Shown: positions 33,490 to 42,991 of the stretch, piece by piece | Numbering within the stretch: position 1 is the first letter of the stretch | How the letters are laid out: each line of letters begins with the position of its first letter | From: Pseudomonas quercus | GTDB lineage: Bacteria > Pseudomonadota > Gammaproteobacteria > Pseudomonadales > Pseudomonadaceae | Assembly (NCBI RefSeq): GCF_012033695.1 | Contig: NZ_JAAVJI010000004.1 | Span: 1-64,000, forward strand | Direction: 5' to 3' | DNA length: 64,000 nt | The notes under the pieces: model-generated | Databases searched by the model: none | Seen by the model: the letters and a program-made list of their open reading frames with translations, nothing else | What the model was told of the DNA's origin: nothing | Position numbers and translations under genes: made by a program

Positions 33490-35661
33490 ATGAGCTTCGG
33501 CGCCGATGAAGAGATCCTCCAGGACTTCCTGGTAGAGGCCGGCGAGATCCTGGAGCAGTTGTCCGAACAGTTGGTGGAGCTGGAAAGCCGCCCCGACGAC
33601 GCGAACCTGCTCAATGCGATTTTTCGTGGTTTTCACACTGTCAAGGGCGGCGCCGGCTTCCTCCAGCTCAATGAGCTGGTCGAGTGCTGCCACATCGCCG
33701 AAAACGTGTTCGACATCCTTCGCAAGGGGGAGCGCCGCGTTGATTCCGAACTGATGGACGTTGTGCTGGAGGCCCTCGATACGGTCAACAGCATGTTCGG
33801 CCAAGTGCGTGAGCGCTCTGCGCTTACCCCAGCAACTCCAGAGCTACTGGCCGCCCTGGCACGGTTGGCAGAACCTGCTGGTGCCGCGCCAGCACCCGTT
33901 GCGCCCCCCGTAGCCGCCCCTGTGGCAGCGCCAGTGGCCACGCCCTTCGAAGCCTTGCTGGAAAGCCTGGACGAAGAGCCGGCAGGTGCTGTACAGAGCG
34001 ATGAAATTACCGATGCCGAGTTCGAATCCCTGCTCGACCAGCTTCATGGCAAGGGGCAGCCGGCCGCTCACGTGACCGCACCGTCCCCAGCTACGCCGGT
34101 GGCGCCTGCGGCCGGAGATGAAATCACCGACGCCGAGTTCGAGTCCCTGCTGGACCAGCTTCATGGCAAAGGTAGCTTCGCTGCTGACAACTTGCCAGGC
34201 GCCCAGACGGCACCGCCTGTGGTCGCCACTGCACCCGCCGCTGCCGGGGGCGGGGACCTGATCACCGACAACGAATTCGAAGCGCTGCTGGACCAGCTCC
34301 ATGGCAAGGGCAAGTTCAGTGCCGAGAACGGCGCTGAGGCTCCTGCTGGGGCGTCTGCAGTCGCCGCGCCTGCGCCTGCTCCACCCAAGGCCGAACCGGC
34401 CCGTGCACCCGCTGCCACGGTTGCGCCCGCTGCCGCGCCGGCACCTGCTGCACGGCCAGCCCCAACTGGTGAGAAGCCTGTTGCCTCTGAAGCTGAGACC
34501 ACGGTGCGGGTAGACACGGCGCGCCTGGACGAAATCATGAACATGGTGGGCGAACTGGTGCTGGTGCGTAACCGCCTGGTTCGGCTCGGCCTTAACAGCG
34601 GGGACGAGGCGATGTCCAAGGCCGTGTCCAACCTGGACGTGGTCACGGCAGACTTGCAAACCGCTGTCATGAAAACCCGCATGCAGCCTATCAAGAAAGT
34701 GTTCGGGCGCTTCCCGCGCTTGGTACGCGACTTGGCACGTCAGCTCAAGAAAGAAATCAACCTGGAGCTGGTGGGCGAAGAAACCGACCTGGACAAGAAC
34801 CTTGTGGAGGCCTTGGCCGACCCGCTGGTCCACTTGGTGCGCAACGCGGTCGACCATGGCGTGGAAATGCCAGGCGAGCGTGAAGAATCCGGTAAGCCTC
34901 GCTCAGGCAAGGTGGTGCTGTCGGCCGAGCAGGAAGGCGATCACATCCTGTTGTCCATTTCCGATGACGGCAAGGGTATGGACCCGGCCGTACTGCGTGC
35001 CAAAGCGGTTGAGAAGGGGTTGATGGACAAGGATGCGGCCGAGCGCCTCTCCGAGACCGACTGCTACAACCTGATTTTCGCCCCAGGGTTCTCCACCAAG
35101 ACCGAGATCTCCGACGTCTCTGGCCGTGGCGTGGGCATGGACGTGGTGAAAACCAAGATCTCCCAGCTCAACGGCTCGATCAACATTTACTCGGCCAAGG
35201 GCCAGGGCTCGAAGATCGTCATCAAGGTGCCGCTCACCTTGGCAATCATGCCTACCCTGATGGTGATGCTGGGCAACCAGGCCTTTGCCTTCCCACTGGT
35301 GAGCGTGAACGAGATCTTCCACCTCGACCTGTCACGCACCAACGTGGTGGATGGCCAGGAAGTGGTGATCGTGCGCGACAAGGCGTTGCCTCTGTTCTAC
35401 CTCAAGCGCTGGCTGGTACCCGGCGCCGAGGACAGCGAACAGCGTGAGGGCCATGTGGTGATCCTGTCGGTAGGCACGCAACGCATCGGCTTTGTGGTCG
35501 ACCAGTTGGTGGGCCAGGAAGAAGTGGTCATCAAGCCGCTGGGCAAAATGCTTCAGGGCACACCTGGCATGTCTGGGGCTACCATTACCGGTGACGGTCG
35601 CATTGCGCTGATCCTGGACGTTCCGAGCATGCTCAAGCGCTACGCCGCACGGCGTATCTGA
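33490..35661 (+). CDS. cheA: Chemotaxis histidine kinase CheA with three LID-like motifs
   Basis: The 723-aa product has an N-terminal Hpt domain with His49 ([10 protein letters not shown]), a long Pro/Ala-rich linker, and then the dimerisation, HATPase ([15 protein letters not shown]) and CheW-like domains. The linker holds three near-identical motifs, (D)[18 protein letters not shown] at about 171-189, 210-228 and, slightly varied, 256-274. In Vibrio and Pseudomonas a motif of this kind is part of the LID that binds ParC/ParP and places arrays at the pole; parC and parP are encoded downstream here. No normal P2 CheY-binding domain is evident in the linker. It autophosphorylates under receptor control and passes phosphate to CheY and CheB. 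Confidence 0.95.
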   Translation: MSFGADEEILQDFLVEAGEILEQLSEQLVELESRPDDANLLNAIFRGFHTVKGGAGFLQLNELVECCHIAENVFDILRKGERRVDSELMDVVLEALDTVNSMFGQVRERSALTPATPELLAALARLAEPAGAAPAPVAPPVAAPVAAPVATPFEALLESLDEEPAGAVQSDEITDAEFESLLDQLHGKGQPAAHVTAPSPATPVAPAAGDEITDAEFESLLDQLHGKGSFAADNLPGAQTAPPVVATAPAAAGGGDLITDNEFEALLDQLHGKGKFSAENGAEAPAGASAVAAPAPAPPKAEPARAPAATVAPAAAPAPAARPAPTGEKPVASEAETTVRVDTARLDEIMNMVGELVLVRNRLVRLGLNSGDEAMSKAVSNLDVVTADLQTAVMKTRMQPIKKVFGRFPRLVRDLARQLKKEINLELVGEETDLDKNLVEALADPLVHLVRNAVDHGVEMPGEREESGKPRSGKVVLSAEQEGDHILLSISDDGKGMDPAVLRAKAVEKGLMDKDAAERLSETDCYNLIFAPGFSTKTEISDVSGRGVGMDVVKTKISQLNGSINIYSAKGQGSKIVIKVPLTLAIMPTLMVMLGNQAFAFPLVSVNEIFHLDLSRTNVVDGQEVVIVRDKALPLFYLKRWLVPGAEDSEQREGHVVILSVGTQRIGFVVDQLVGQEEVVIKPLGKMLQGTPGMSGATITGDGRIALILDVPSMLKRYAARRI

Positions 35662-35669
35662 TACCGCTG

Positions 35670-35693
35670 CCGCCGGGCCGCAAGGCCCGGCGG
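35670..35693 (+). promoter_or_regulatory. Hairpin between cheA and cheB
   Basis: CCGCCGGGCC and GGCCCGGCGG (35670-35679 and 35684-35693) form a perfect 10-bp stem with a GCAA loop. There is no T-run. It may slow transcription or protect mRNA between the two cistrons. Confidence 0.5.
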
Positions 35694-35710
35694 TCTGTCA
35701 CGGAGTAACT

Positions 35711-36817
35711 ATGGCACTCACAGTCCTGGTAGTGGACGACTCGGGGTTTTTCCGCCGCCGCCTTACCGAAATCCTGTCCCAAGATGCCAATATCAAGGTG
35801 GTAGGCACCGCCAGCAATGGGCGTGAAGCCATCGACCAAGCCGTTGCGCTCAAGCCTGATGTGATCACCATGGACTATGAAATGCCCATGATGGATGGCA
35901 TCACGGCCGTTCGCCACATCATGCAGCGGTGCCCAACACCGGTGCTGATGTTTTCCTCGCTTACTCACGAGGGTGCCCGGGTCACTCTGGATGCCTTGGA
36001 TGCGGGCGCGGTCGATTTCCTGCCCAAGAATTTCGAAGACATTTCCAAAAACCCCGACAAGGTTCGGCAGTTGCTGGTGGAGAAGGTCAGTTCCATCGCG
36101 CGTAGCAATCGGCGCCTGGGCGCCAGTACCTATGCCGCTCCGGCACCGGCCGCACGCGAGCCAGCCCCGAGCCGGGCGCCTGTTCGTCCAGCGCCAGCTG
36201 CACCGTTGCCCGCACGCCAGGCCGCACCTGCCAACAGCGGCCCGCCCAAGCGCAAGGCCTATAAACTGCTGGCCATTGGCACCTCCACTGGGGGGCCAGT
36301 CGCCCTGCAAAAAGTCCTCACTCAACTGCCTGCCAGTTTTCCAGCACCGATCGTGTTGATCCAGCACATGCCTGCCGCCTTTACCAAGGCCTTTGCAGAG
36401 CGCCTGGACAAGCTGTGCCGTATTCGTGTGAAGGAAGCCGAGGACGGGGATCAGTTGCGCCCGGGCCTGGCGTTGCTGGCACCAGGTGGCAAGCAGATGA
36501 TGGTGGACGCACGCGGTGTGGTGAAGATCTTGCCGGGCGACGAACGCTTGAACTACAAGCCTTGCGTGGACATTACCTTCGGGTCAGCCGCTAAATCGTT
36601 CGGCGACAAGGTGCTGGCGGTGATTTTGACCGGCATGGGCGCCGATGGCCGTGAAGGGGCGCGCCTGCTTAAGCAAAGTGGTAGCCAGGTGTGGGCACAG
36701 GATGAGGCCAGTTGTGTGATCTATGGCATGCCCATGGCCGTCGCCAAGGCGGGTTTGACCGATGCGGTGTACAGCCTGGATGACATGGGTCGCTACCTGT
36801 CGGAGGCGTGCCAGTAA
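35711..36817 (+). CDS. cheB: Chemotaxis methylesterase CheB
   Basis: The 368-aa product has a receiver domain with phospho-acceptor Asp55 ([12 protein letters not shown]) and a C-terminal methylesterase domain with the catalytic Ser in GTSTGG. The His and Asp signatures are [19 protein letters not shown] and [13 protein letters not shown]. An Ala/Pro-rich linker of about 45 residues separates them. It removes methyl groups from receptors. CheR is not in the window. The last codon overlaps the motC start. Confidence 0.96.
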   Translation: MALTVLVVDDSGFFRRRLTEILSQDANIKVVGTASNGREAIDQAVALKPDVITMDYEMPMMDGITAVRHIMQRCPTPVLMFSSLTHEGARVTLDALDAGAVDFLPKNFEDISKNPDKVRQLLVEKVSSIARSNRRLGASTYAAPAPAAREPAPSRAPVRPAPAAPLPARQAAPANSGPPKRKAYKLLAIGTSTGGPVALQKVLTQLPASFPAPIVLIQHMPAAFTKAFAERLDKLCRIRVKEAEDGDQLRPGLALLAPGGKQMMVDARGVVKILPGDERLNYKPCVDITFGSAAKSFGDKVLAVILTGMGADGREGARLLKQSGSQVWAQDEASCVIYGMPMAVAKAGLTDAVYSLDDMGRYLSEACQ

Positions 36818-37560
36818 TGGATGTACTGAGCCTTATCGGCATTATTCTGGCGTTCGTGGCCATCGTAGGCGGCAACTTTCTGGAAGGGGGCCACCTGCCG
36901 TCCCTGTTGAACGGGCCCGCAGGCCTGATCGTGCTGGGTGGTACGTTGGCGGCGGCATTGCTGCAAACGCCCATTAGTGCATTCAAGCGCGCCTTGCAGA
37001 TATTCCCATGGATTTTCTTTCCACCCCGTATCGACATCGCCGGGGGTGTAGACAAGGTTGTAGGCTGGAGCCTGGTTGCCCGCAAGGAGGGCCTGCTAGG
37101 GCTGGAAAGCGTGGCTGACGGTGAAGTGGACAGTTATGCCCGCAAAGGCCTGCAATTGCTAGTCGATGGGGCAGACCCGGAAGCGATCCGCAGCATTCTT
37201 GAGCTGGACTTCTTCACGCAGGAAGGCCGTGACATCCAGGCCGCCAAGGTATTCGAGTGCATGGGCGGGTATGCGCCTACCATCGGCATCATCGGTGCAG
37301 TCATGGGGCTGATTCATGTGATGGGTAACCTGGCCGACCCTTCCCAGCTAGGCAGTGGCATTGCGGTTGCATTCGTTGCGACTATCTACGGTGTGGCGTC
37401 AGCCAACCTGGTGTTGCTGCCCGTTGCCAACAAACTCAAGGCGCAGGCGCAGCGCCAGGCCCGCTACCGGGAAATGCTCCTTGAAGGGCTGCTCTCGATT
37501 GCTGAAGGCGAAAACCCCCGTTCCATCGAACTCAAGCTGCAAGGCTTCATGGAGCAATGA
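36817..37560 (+). CDS. motC: Flagellar stator protein MotC (MotA family)
   Basis: The 247-residue frame is a four-transmembrane MotA/TolQ/ExbB-type stator subunit. The first hydrophobic helix begins [19 protein letters not shown], and later segments include TIGIIGAVMGLIHVMGN and VAFVATIYGVASANLVLLPVA. Pseudomonas has two stator sets, MotAB and MotCD; the position after cheB identifies this as MotC. I chose ATG 36817, which overlaps the cheB stop and has GGAGG at 36802-36806. It gives the ion flow that turns the rotor with MotD. Confidence 0.95.
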   Translation: MDVLSLIGIILAFVAIVGGNFLEGGHLPSLLNGPAGLIVLGGTLAAALLQTPISAFKRALQIFPWIFFPPRIDIAGGVDKVVGWSLVARKEGLLGLESVADGEVDSYARKGLQLLVDGADPEAIRSILELDFFTQEGRDIQAAKVFECMGGYAPTIGIIGAVMGLIHVMGNLADPSQLGSGIAVAFVATIYGVASANLVLLPVANKLKAQAQRQARYREMLLEGLLSIAEGENPRSIELKLQGFMEQ

Positions 37561-38441
37561 TGCGACGTCGTCGACCGCCAGAAGAACATGAAAACCACGA
37601 GCGCTGGCTGGTCTCCTACGCGGACTTCATCACGCTGCTGTTCGCGTTCTTTGTGGTCATGTACTCCATTTCTTCGGTCAACGAAGGCAAATATAAGGTG
37701 CTCTCGGATGCCTTGGTTGGCGTGTTCAATGACCAGGATCGCAGCCTCAAACCCATCCCTATCGGCGACGAGCGCCCGCGTACCACGCAGCCGGTCACAC
37801 CCTTGAAGACCCAAAGCGATGAGCCAGATGCCGCTGTCAGCGAGTCAGATGCGTTCAAGACAATCACGGACGATGTGCGCACGGCGTTTGGTGACCTGAT
37901 CGCCACCAACCAGTTGACCGTACGTGGTAACGAACTGTGGATTGAGATCGAGCTCAAGTCCGGCTTGCTGTTTGGCAGCGGTGACGCCATTCCAAGCGAT
38001 CGCGCCTTCGCCATCGTCGAAAAAGTGGCGGGTATTCTCAAGCCCTTTGCCAACCCGGTTCACGTAGAAGGGTTTACAGATAACCAGCCCATTCGAACGG
38101 CGCAGTACCCCACCAACTGGGAACTGTCCTCGGCGCGTGCGTCCAGCATTGTGCGCATGCTGGCCATGGATGGCGTGGACCCTAGCCGCCTCGCAGCGGT
38201 GGGATACGGGGAATACCAGCCAGTGGCCAGCAACGATGATGCCGACGGGCGCTCGCGCAACCGCCGGGTCGTGCTGGTGATCTCTCGCAACTTGGAGGTA
38301 CGCCGTAGCCTTACCGGTTCTGGTACGGCCAATGCCAAGCCAGATGCAGCCCTTAAGCGGGCTGGCACACAAAGTGCACCGTCCGCAGCAATACAGCCTG
38401 TTCAGGGGCAAGTTGTCAAAACCCCGTCACCGGCGTTGTAA
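37560..38441 (+). CDS. motD: Flagellar stator protein MotD (MotB family)
   Basis: The 293-aa product has one transmembrane helix at about 20-42, with the ion-binding Asp22 in YADFITLLFAFFVVMYS. The C-terminal OmpA-like peptidoglycan-binding domain includes VEGFTDNQPI, NWELSSARASSIVRML and GYGEYQPVASNDDADGRSRNRRV. Together with MotC it forms the second Pseudomonas stator, important for swarming. The start ATG 37560 overlaps the motC TGA. The upstream ATG 37557 is too close to the GGAG at 37551. Confidence 0.95.
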   Translation: MRRRRPPEEHENHERWLVSYADFITLLFAFFVVMYSISSVNEGKYKVLSDALVGVFNDQDRSLKPIPIGDERPRTTQPVTPLKTQSDEPDAAVSESDAFKTITDDVRTAFGDLIATNQLTVRGNELWIEIELKSGLLFGSGDAIPSDRAFAIVEKVAGILKPFANPVHVEGFTDNQPIRTAQYPTNWELSSARASSIVRMLAMDGVDPSRLAAVGYGEYQPVASNDDADGRSRNRRVVLVISRNLEVRRSLTGSGTANAKPDAALKRAGTQSAPSAAIQPVQGQVVKTPSPAL

Positions 38442-38463
38442 ACCCGTTATTGGAACCGTGCAC

Positions 38464-39252
38464 ATGAGAGTCTGGGCAGTTGCCAACCAAAAAGGAGGGG
38501 TGGGTAAAACCACCACCACCGTCGCGCTTGCCGGCCTGTTGGCCGATGCAGGAAAGCGTGTCGTTGTGGTGGACCTGGACCCTCACGGTTCGTTGACCAG
38601 CTACTTCGGCAATGACCCGGATGCCCAGGAGCAAAGCTGTTTCGACCTGTTTCTGCACAAGGGCAGCGTGCCCGATGGCTTGCCACGGCAACTGCTGCTG
38701 CCCACCAAAGATGAACGTATTTCGTTGTTGCCCTCTAGTACGGCACTGGCCACGCTGGAGCGCCAGTCCCCTGGCCAAAGCGGGCTGGGCCTGGTAGTCG
38801 CCAAGGCCTTGGCTCAGCTCTGGCAGGATTTCGACTACGCCCTGATCGATAGCCCCCCGTTGCTGGGCGTGCTGATGGTCAATGCCCTGGCCGCCAGCCA
38901 GCAGCTGGTGGTGCCTGTGCAAACCGAGCACCTGGCGGTCAATGGCCTGGAGCGCATGATCAATACGTTGGCGATGATCAACCGTTCTCGAAAGGTGCCG
39001 TTGCCCTACAGCATTGTGCCCACGTTGTTTGACCGCCGTACCCAGGCCTCCCTTGGCACCCTCAAACTGCTGCGTGACCGTTGGGAGAGCAGCGTGTGGG
39101 AAGGCTATATTCCGGTTGACACGCGCTTGCGCGACGCCAGCCGGGCCGGTACGGCACCCTCTCGGTTCGACCCTAAAAGCCGTGGGGTCGTGGCGTACCG
39201 TGCGCTGCTCAAGCATTTGCTGAGCCAGCAACTTCTGACGCAGGTGGCCTGA
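38464..39252 (+). CDS. parC: ParC, polar chemotaxis-array ParA-type ATPase
   Basis: The 262-aa product is a ParA-like ATPase, beginning MRVWAVANQKGGVGKTTTTV, with Walker A KGGVGKTT near residues 10-17 and VVVDLDPHGSLTSYFG. Pseudomonas and Vibrio carry this protein next to ParP; it keeps chemotaxis arrays at the cell pole and shares them between daughters. An earlier in-frame ATG lies inside motD coding sequence and is unlikely. The stop is 1 nt before the parP start region. Confidence 0.88.
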   Translation: MRVWAVANQKGGVGKTTTTVALAGLLADAGKRVVVVDLDPHGSLTSYFGNDPDAQEQSCFDLFLHKGSVPDGLPRQLLLPTKDERISLLPSSTALATLERQSPGQSGLGLVVAKALAQLWQDFDYALIDSPPLLGVLMVNALAASQQLVVPVQTEHLAVNGLERMINTLAMINRSRKVPLPYSIVPTLFDRRTQASLGTLKLLRDRWESSVWEGYIPVDTRLRDASRAGTAPSRFDPKSRGVVAYRALLKHLLSQQLLTQVA

Positions 39253-39253
39253 C

Positions 39254-40252
39254 ATGATCCGCCCCATCGACCTTGACGTTGCTCGTCGTCCCCGCCAGGC
39301 CTTGCAGGCCTACCTGGACGGCTTATTACAGGAAGCCACGGAAGACGAAGACGCTGCCCCAGCGCCTGCGCCCGTTGCAAGGCTGGTACAGCCCGAGCCG
39401 GCTGCATTGGACGAATTCCAGGCCACGGTGCTGGAAGAGCAGCAACGGGATGCCCGTACCGGTCGGCCCGCGCCTGCACCGCAGCAAGCCCCTGTACGCT
39501 CGGCAGCCGAAGGTGTGACCCTTGCCAGGTTCGAGGAGCCCGCCGCGTGGCGAGGGCCGTTGTTAGTACCTCAAGTGGCCCCTCAGGTGCTGAAGGAAGC
39601 ACTGGCGCCTGTGGTCGAGCCGGAGTCGCCTACAGCGCCTGCGCCAGCGACGCCTACCGTTGAACCAGTGACTGAGCAGCCACCGGCAACCGGTGGCCCG
39701 GTCACCCCTGTAGACGAGGGCCTGCCTGCCTGGGCGGGTGAATCGTTCGAGTGCCTGTTATTTGACGTGGCCGGCCTTACCCTGGCCGTGCCCCTGGTAT
39801 GCCTGGGTTCTATCTACAACCTGGCAGGGCAGGAGCTGACACCGTTGTTCGGCCAGCCCGAATGGTTCCTGGGCCTGCTGCCAGTGCCCGGCGGTAACCT
39901 GAAGGTACTGGACACGGCCCGTTGGGTGATGCCGGACCGCTACCGGGATGATTTCCAGCAAGGCCTGCAGTACGTGATCTCGGTCCAAGGCTATGAATGG
40001 GGCTTGGCAGTGCACTCGGTGAGCCGTTCGCTGCGTATGGACCCGTCTCAGATCAAGTGGCGCGCCCAGCGCGGGCAGCGCCCCTGGCTGGCGGGCACCG
40101 TGATTGAACACATGTGCGCCTTGGTAGACGTTGCCCAACTGGCGGAGATGATTGCCAGCGGTGCGGTGCAACGGCAAGACGCCGAAGCCCGGGCCAAAGC
40201 CGCAGCGGATGCAAAAGCCCGGGCGCAAGCCGCCCGTGGTGGTAAACGATAA
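39254..40252 (+). CDS. parP: ParP, CheW-domain polar localisation protein
   Basis: The 332-aa product has an N-terminal Pro/Ala/Glu-rich, likely disordered half (to about 160) and a C-terminal CheW-like domain (ECLLFDVAGLTLAVPLVCLG, EWFLGLLPVPGGNLKVLDT). The tail is Ala/Arg/Lys-rich (QDAEARAKAAADAKAR). In Vibrio and Pseudomonas, ParP joins CheA, receptors and ParC and stabilises arrays at the pole. It follows parC immediately and precedes cheW, and CheA here carries three motifs expected to dock this system. Confidence 0.85.
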   Translation: MIRPIDLDVARRPRQALQAYLDGLLQEATEDEDAAPAPAPVARLVQPEPAALDEFQATVLEEQQRDARTGRPAPAPQQAPVRSAAEGVTLARFEEPAAWRGPLLVPQVAPQVLKEALAPVVEPESPTAPAPATPTVEPVTEQPPATGGPVTPVDEGLPAWAGESFECLLFDVAGLTLAVPLVCLGSIYNLAGQELTPLFGQPEWFLGLLPVPGGNLKVLDTARWVMPDRYRDDFQQGLQYVISVQGYEWGLAVHSVSRSLRMDPSQIKWRAQRGQRPWLAGTVIEHMCALVDVAQLAEMIASGAVQRQDAEARAKAAADAKARAQAARGGKR

Positions 40253-40318
40253 ATCCCAAGGCCCCGATGGCCTTGGCAGTGAACACTAGACCGCAATGGC
40301 GGGAGCGAGGGGTAGGGT

Positions 40319-40798
40319 ATGAGTAAAGCGTCTGGCAAGGGTTCCGAAGATCCGATCCTGCAATGGGTCACCTTCCGCCTGGATAACGAAACCTATGGCA
40401 TCAATGTGATGCAGGTGCAGGAAGTGCTGCGTTATACGGAAATCGCGCCGGTGCCGGGTGCCCCCGCGTATGTGCTGGGCATCATTAACCTGCGCGGCAA
40501 CGTGGTTACGGTCATCGACACCCGTCAACGGTTCGGCCTGGCTTCCAGCGACGTCAGCGATAACACGCGCATCGTGATCATCGAAGCTGACAAGCAGGTA
40601 GTGGGTATTCTGGTGGACAGCGTGGCCGAAGTGGTCTATCTGCGCCAGTCCGAGGTGGAAACAGCGCCGAACGTGGGGAATGAAGAGTCTGCCAAGTTCA
40701 TTCAGGGCGTGTGCAACAAGAACGGCGAGTTGCTCATTCTGGTTGAACTGGACAAGATGATGTCCGAAGAAGAATGGTCGGACCTGGAGAACCTCTGA
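40319..40798 (+). CDS. cheW: Chemotaxis coupling protein CheW
   Basis: The 159-aa product is a single CheW domain (VTFRLDNETYGINVMQVQEV, VPGAPAYVLGIINLRGNVVT, EVVYLRQSEVETAPNVG). CheW couples receptors to CheA. A perfect 8-bp hairpin (40256-40263 with 40269-40276) sits in the short gap after parP. The DUF2802 gene begins 1 nt after its stop. Confidence 0.96.
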   Translation: MSKASGKGSEDPILQWVTFRLDNETYGINVMQVQEVLRYTEIAPVPGAPAYVLGIINLRGNVVTVIDTRQRFGLASSDVSDNTRIVIIEADKQVVGILVDSVAEVVYLRQSEVETAPNVGNEESAKFIQGVCNKNGELLILVELDKMMSEEEWSDLENL

Positions 40799-40799
40799 G

Positions 40800-41198
40800 T
40801 TGATACTCGAAGCCGCCGTTATCGTGCTGGCCATCCTCTGGGTTGGCGCGGTAGCGATGTTCCTCTCGTACAGCCGCAACCAGCAACGCATTGCGGCCGA
40901 ACAGGCCGCCGGCGACGCCCTGCGCGACCAGCGCATCCGCGAACTCGCCAAGCGCCTGGAGGACTACCAGAATGGCACGGTGCGCATGGGCGAGGCGCTG
41001 CACGAACTGCGCGCCGTGGTCGCGCCGCTGCCAGACAAAATGCTGCAACTGGAACAGCGGGACCCGGACAACCTGTCCTTTGAACAGGCCGCGAAATTGG
41101 TGCACATGGGGGCTACCATTGATGAACTTACCCAGGCTTGTGGTTTGACACAGGCCGAGGCGGAGTTGATGAGTAAGTTGCATGGGCAGCAGGCTTGA
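40800..41198 (+). CDS. DUF2802 family protein
   Basis: The 132-aa product has one N-terminal transmembrane helix (AAVIVLAILWVGAVAMFLSY), then a coiled coil and a C-terminal helix-turn-helix-like DUF2802 stretch (QACGLTQAEAELMSKLHG). The start is TTG 40800, 1 nt after the cheW stop. It is conserved after cheW in pseudomonads; its function is unknown. It is the last gene of the chemotaxis string before an accessory insert. Confidence 0.85.
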   Translation: MILEAAVIVLAILWVGAVAMFLSYSRNQQRIAAEQAAGDALRDQRIRELAKRLEDYQNGTVRMGEALHELRAVVAPLPDKMLQLEQRDPDNLSFEQAAKLVHMGATIDELTQACGLTQAEAELMSKLHGQQA

Positions 41199-41429
41199 AA
41201 CTTAGGTGGAAAGGTGTAGGTGGTATTAAAGTAGTTGTTAACGGTGTGCGCTCAATTACGCCCAGCGCGTGCATCAATTCGCATGTGCTGCCGCCTTCTT
41301 AAAATCGGAATAACAGTTCACGTGCGTATATTCGAATACTAGGTTTTAAGGCTATGCTCGGATCCTTTAGTCATGAGTGGTCTGACGATGGCTGTATTCT
41401 CGGTGATGTTACGTTAGGTGAAGGCGGCG
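41199..41429. other. AT-richer spacer after the chemotaxis genes
   Basis: This spacer has no coding signal on either strand. The lower GC starts right after DUF2802 and marks the edge of the accessory insert that includes the fliK-like fragment and the Rhs-core gene. Confidence 0.45.
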
Positions 41430-41566
41430 CGCGGAACCAGGGCAGTTCGCGCTGCACCATGGCCACCGCAGCAGGCGTTTCGACCCACACCTGGCTGGAC
41501 AAGTTGGCATTGAACAGCAGGGCCTTCGACCTGCAGCAGCCCTTGGCTGGGCAGATCGAAGGCCAG
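41430..41566 (-). pseudogene. Truncated duplicate of the 3' end of the fliK-like gene
   Basis: This 137-bp segment matches 43101-43236 of the intact minus-strand fliK-like gene closely, including the stretch encoding [11 protein letters not shown] and [12 protein letters not shown]. The fragment has a 1-nt length difference near the 5' side (137 versus 136), so the frame is broken, and it ends in unrelated sequence at both sides. It is a decayed partial gene copy. It lies directly downstream of the Rhs-core gene on the same strand. Confidence 0.85.
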
Positions 41567-41673
41567 TACAGCTGCTGGCGGCAAATCAGCTGAGCACGAT
41601 TAACTGACTGCTGCACTTGGAGCCTAGGCCACCAAGCCTTGTCCACTAATATTGGGCCAAATCAGGCCTCCTG

Positions 41674-42474
41674 TTATATGGGCGGAAGGCCGTAAGCTGC
41701 GCGCCTAAAGTTGGGCAATGTTTTTAGATCTACTTCCCTACCATAATCAGCATTCACTTTACTCTGTATTGATCTATGCTCTTCCCTGGAAAGGGGTGTA
41801 TAAACGGGAGAGTTATTTTGGCTTGTGGTTTTTTGCATGGTATTTGGTCTTTGAAGGGGGTTCCGTGCATTGAGTATGTGTTGATTGGTTTTTTTTGGGG
41901 CATTACTTGCCGGTGTGCTAGCGAGGGGAGGCGTGCTAGCTTGGCTCCTAGGAACTTTTTTATTCCTAGGAGGTACAAAATGGCTACTTAACGCTTCTCG
42001 GGTTTCCTTCCTGTTCGCGCTAAAAAGTCTACTGAAAAAACTTTCCTCCTGAGGACGTGGGGACAGGCCTTTTAGCGCTCTTAGGCTTTCCTCCCCATTT
42101 CCTCCAAAAATTTTTTTAAATGCGGAAAGAACGCCATGCCCGTCTGGGTCAATATAGTTGACTGGATCACCTGTGCAATAAGCGTACGCATTTATTCCTC
42201 CTATACCAAAGGGGCTAAGGCTGTCACTGGCGACGAAACGGTACAATGTAGGTGAGTAGGCTCGGTAGCCATTCCCTAAGAGATAGCACCCCATCGCTAA
42301 TTCTTTAAAACCACCCACAAAGCCTGTGGTGCCGAGGCTGTGTTCACGCGTGTAACCAAATGGGGTGTAAGTGATGAGTGCTTTGGCTAAGCTTGCTGAG
42401 CCTTTTACAACCGAGCCTTGTTGGTCTGTGCCCTTAAGCGTAGAAGGCGCACCGATATTCATGGAGGTGGGCAT
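41674..42474 (-). CDS. Orphan Rhs-core protein with variable C-terminal tip
   Basis: The 266-aa product carries a single RHS-repeat-associated core: TPFGYTREHSLGTTGFVGG, YLLGNGYRAYSPTLYRFVASD then DSLSPFGIGGINAYAYCTGD and PVNYIDPDGH. A variable, Ser/Pro/Asn/Lys-rich tail of about 140 residues follows. Large Rhs proteins are polymorphic toxin carriers; short orphan forms are common in Pseudomonas and their activity is usually unknown. There is no signal peptide, no TPR or VgrG partner nearby, and no obvious immunity gene downstream. I chose the start at 42474, where GAGG lies 8 nt upstream. The gene is AT-rich, like the orphan gene near 16 kb. Confidence 0.82.
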   Translation of the reverse strand: MPTSMNIGAPSTLKGTDQQGSVVKGSASLAKALITYTPFGYTREHSLGTTGFVGGFKELAMGCYLLGNGYRAYSPTLYRFVASDSLSPFGIGGINAYAYCTGDPVNYIDPDGHGVLSAFKKIFGGNGEESLRALKGLSPRPQEESFFSRLFSANRKETREALSSHFVPPRNKKVPRSQASTPPLASTPASNAPKKTNQHILNARNPLQRPNTMQKTTSQNNSPVYTPLSREEHRSIQSKVNADYGREVDLKTLPNFRRAAYGLPPI

Positions 42475-42643
42475 AATGGTATCCTCGTGGAGATGCCCCA
42501 TTATTAAATTCCGAAAGCCATTTTGGTGTAACCTGGCAAAGTGTTAGGTAGCCGTGCCCTAGGGGCTGTCAGAAAAGTCAGCCAGCAAGCATTTTTTATT
42601 GTCGGTGCTGATTCTTGTCAGGTTATGCGCTTACGTAACGAAG

Positions 42644-42991
42644 CTACCCACCTTGTTCAAGCTTAGGCAACAACCCAACCGGCGTAACATCCCGCTCCCC
42701 CCGATCCACCGGCCGTATATCCACCCCCACCGGCACCTTCCCCTGCAAATACCACGCAAACGAAATAATCTCGGCAATGGTCAGGTACAGCTCCCTCGGA
42801 ATACTGTCGCCCAGTTCCAGCTGCCCCAGCATTTTCACCAGCTCGGCGTTCTCGTAGATGGGCACCTCGTGGGCCTTGGCGATGGCGATGATGGCGTCGG
42901 CCACATCGTCGTCGCCTTTGCCGGACAGGGTAGGGGCCTGGGTGCCGTCGTAGCTCAGGGCGATGGCCTGGCGGGGGTAGCGGTTGTTCAT
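42644..42991 (-). CDS. FlhB C-terminal-domain-like protein
   Basis: The 115-aa product resembles only the cytoplasmic C-terminal domain of FlhB/YscU (AIALSYDGTQAPTLSGKGDD, ADAIIAIAKAHEVPIYENAE, LVKMLGQLELGDSIPRELY). It lacks the transmembrane part and the NPTH motif. Pseudomonads carry this short FlhB-like gene beside a FliK-like gene; the pair may modulate export specificity. Its start overlaps the fliK-like stop by 4 nt, so the two are co-translated on the minus strand. Confidence 0.85.
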   Translation of the reverse strand: MNNRYPRQAIALSYDGTQAPTLSGKGDDDVADAIIAIAKAHEVPIYENAELVKMLGQLELGDSIPRELYLTIAEIISFAWYLQGKVPVGVDIRPVDRGERDVTPVGLLPKLEQGG

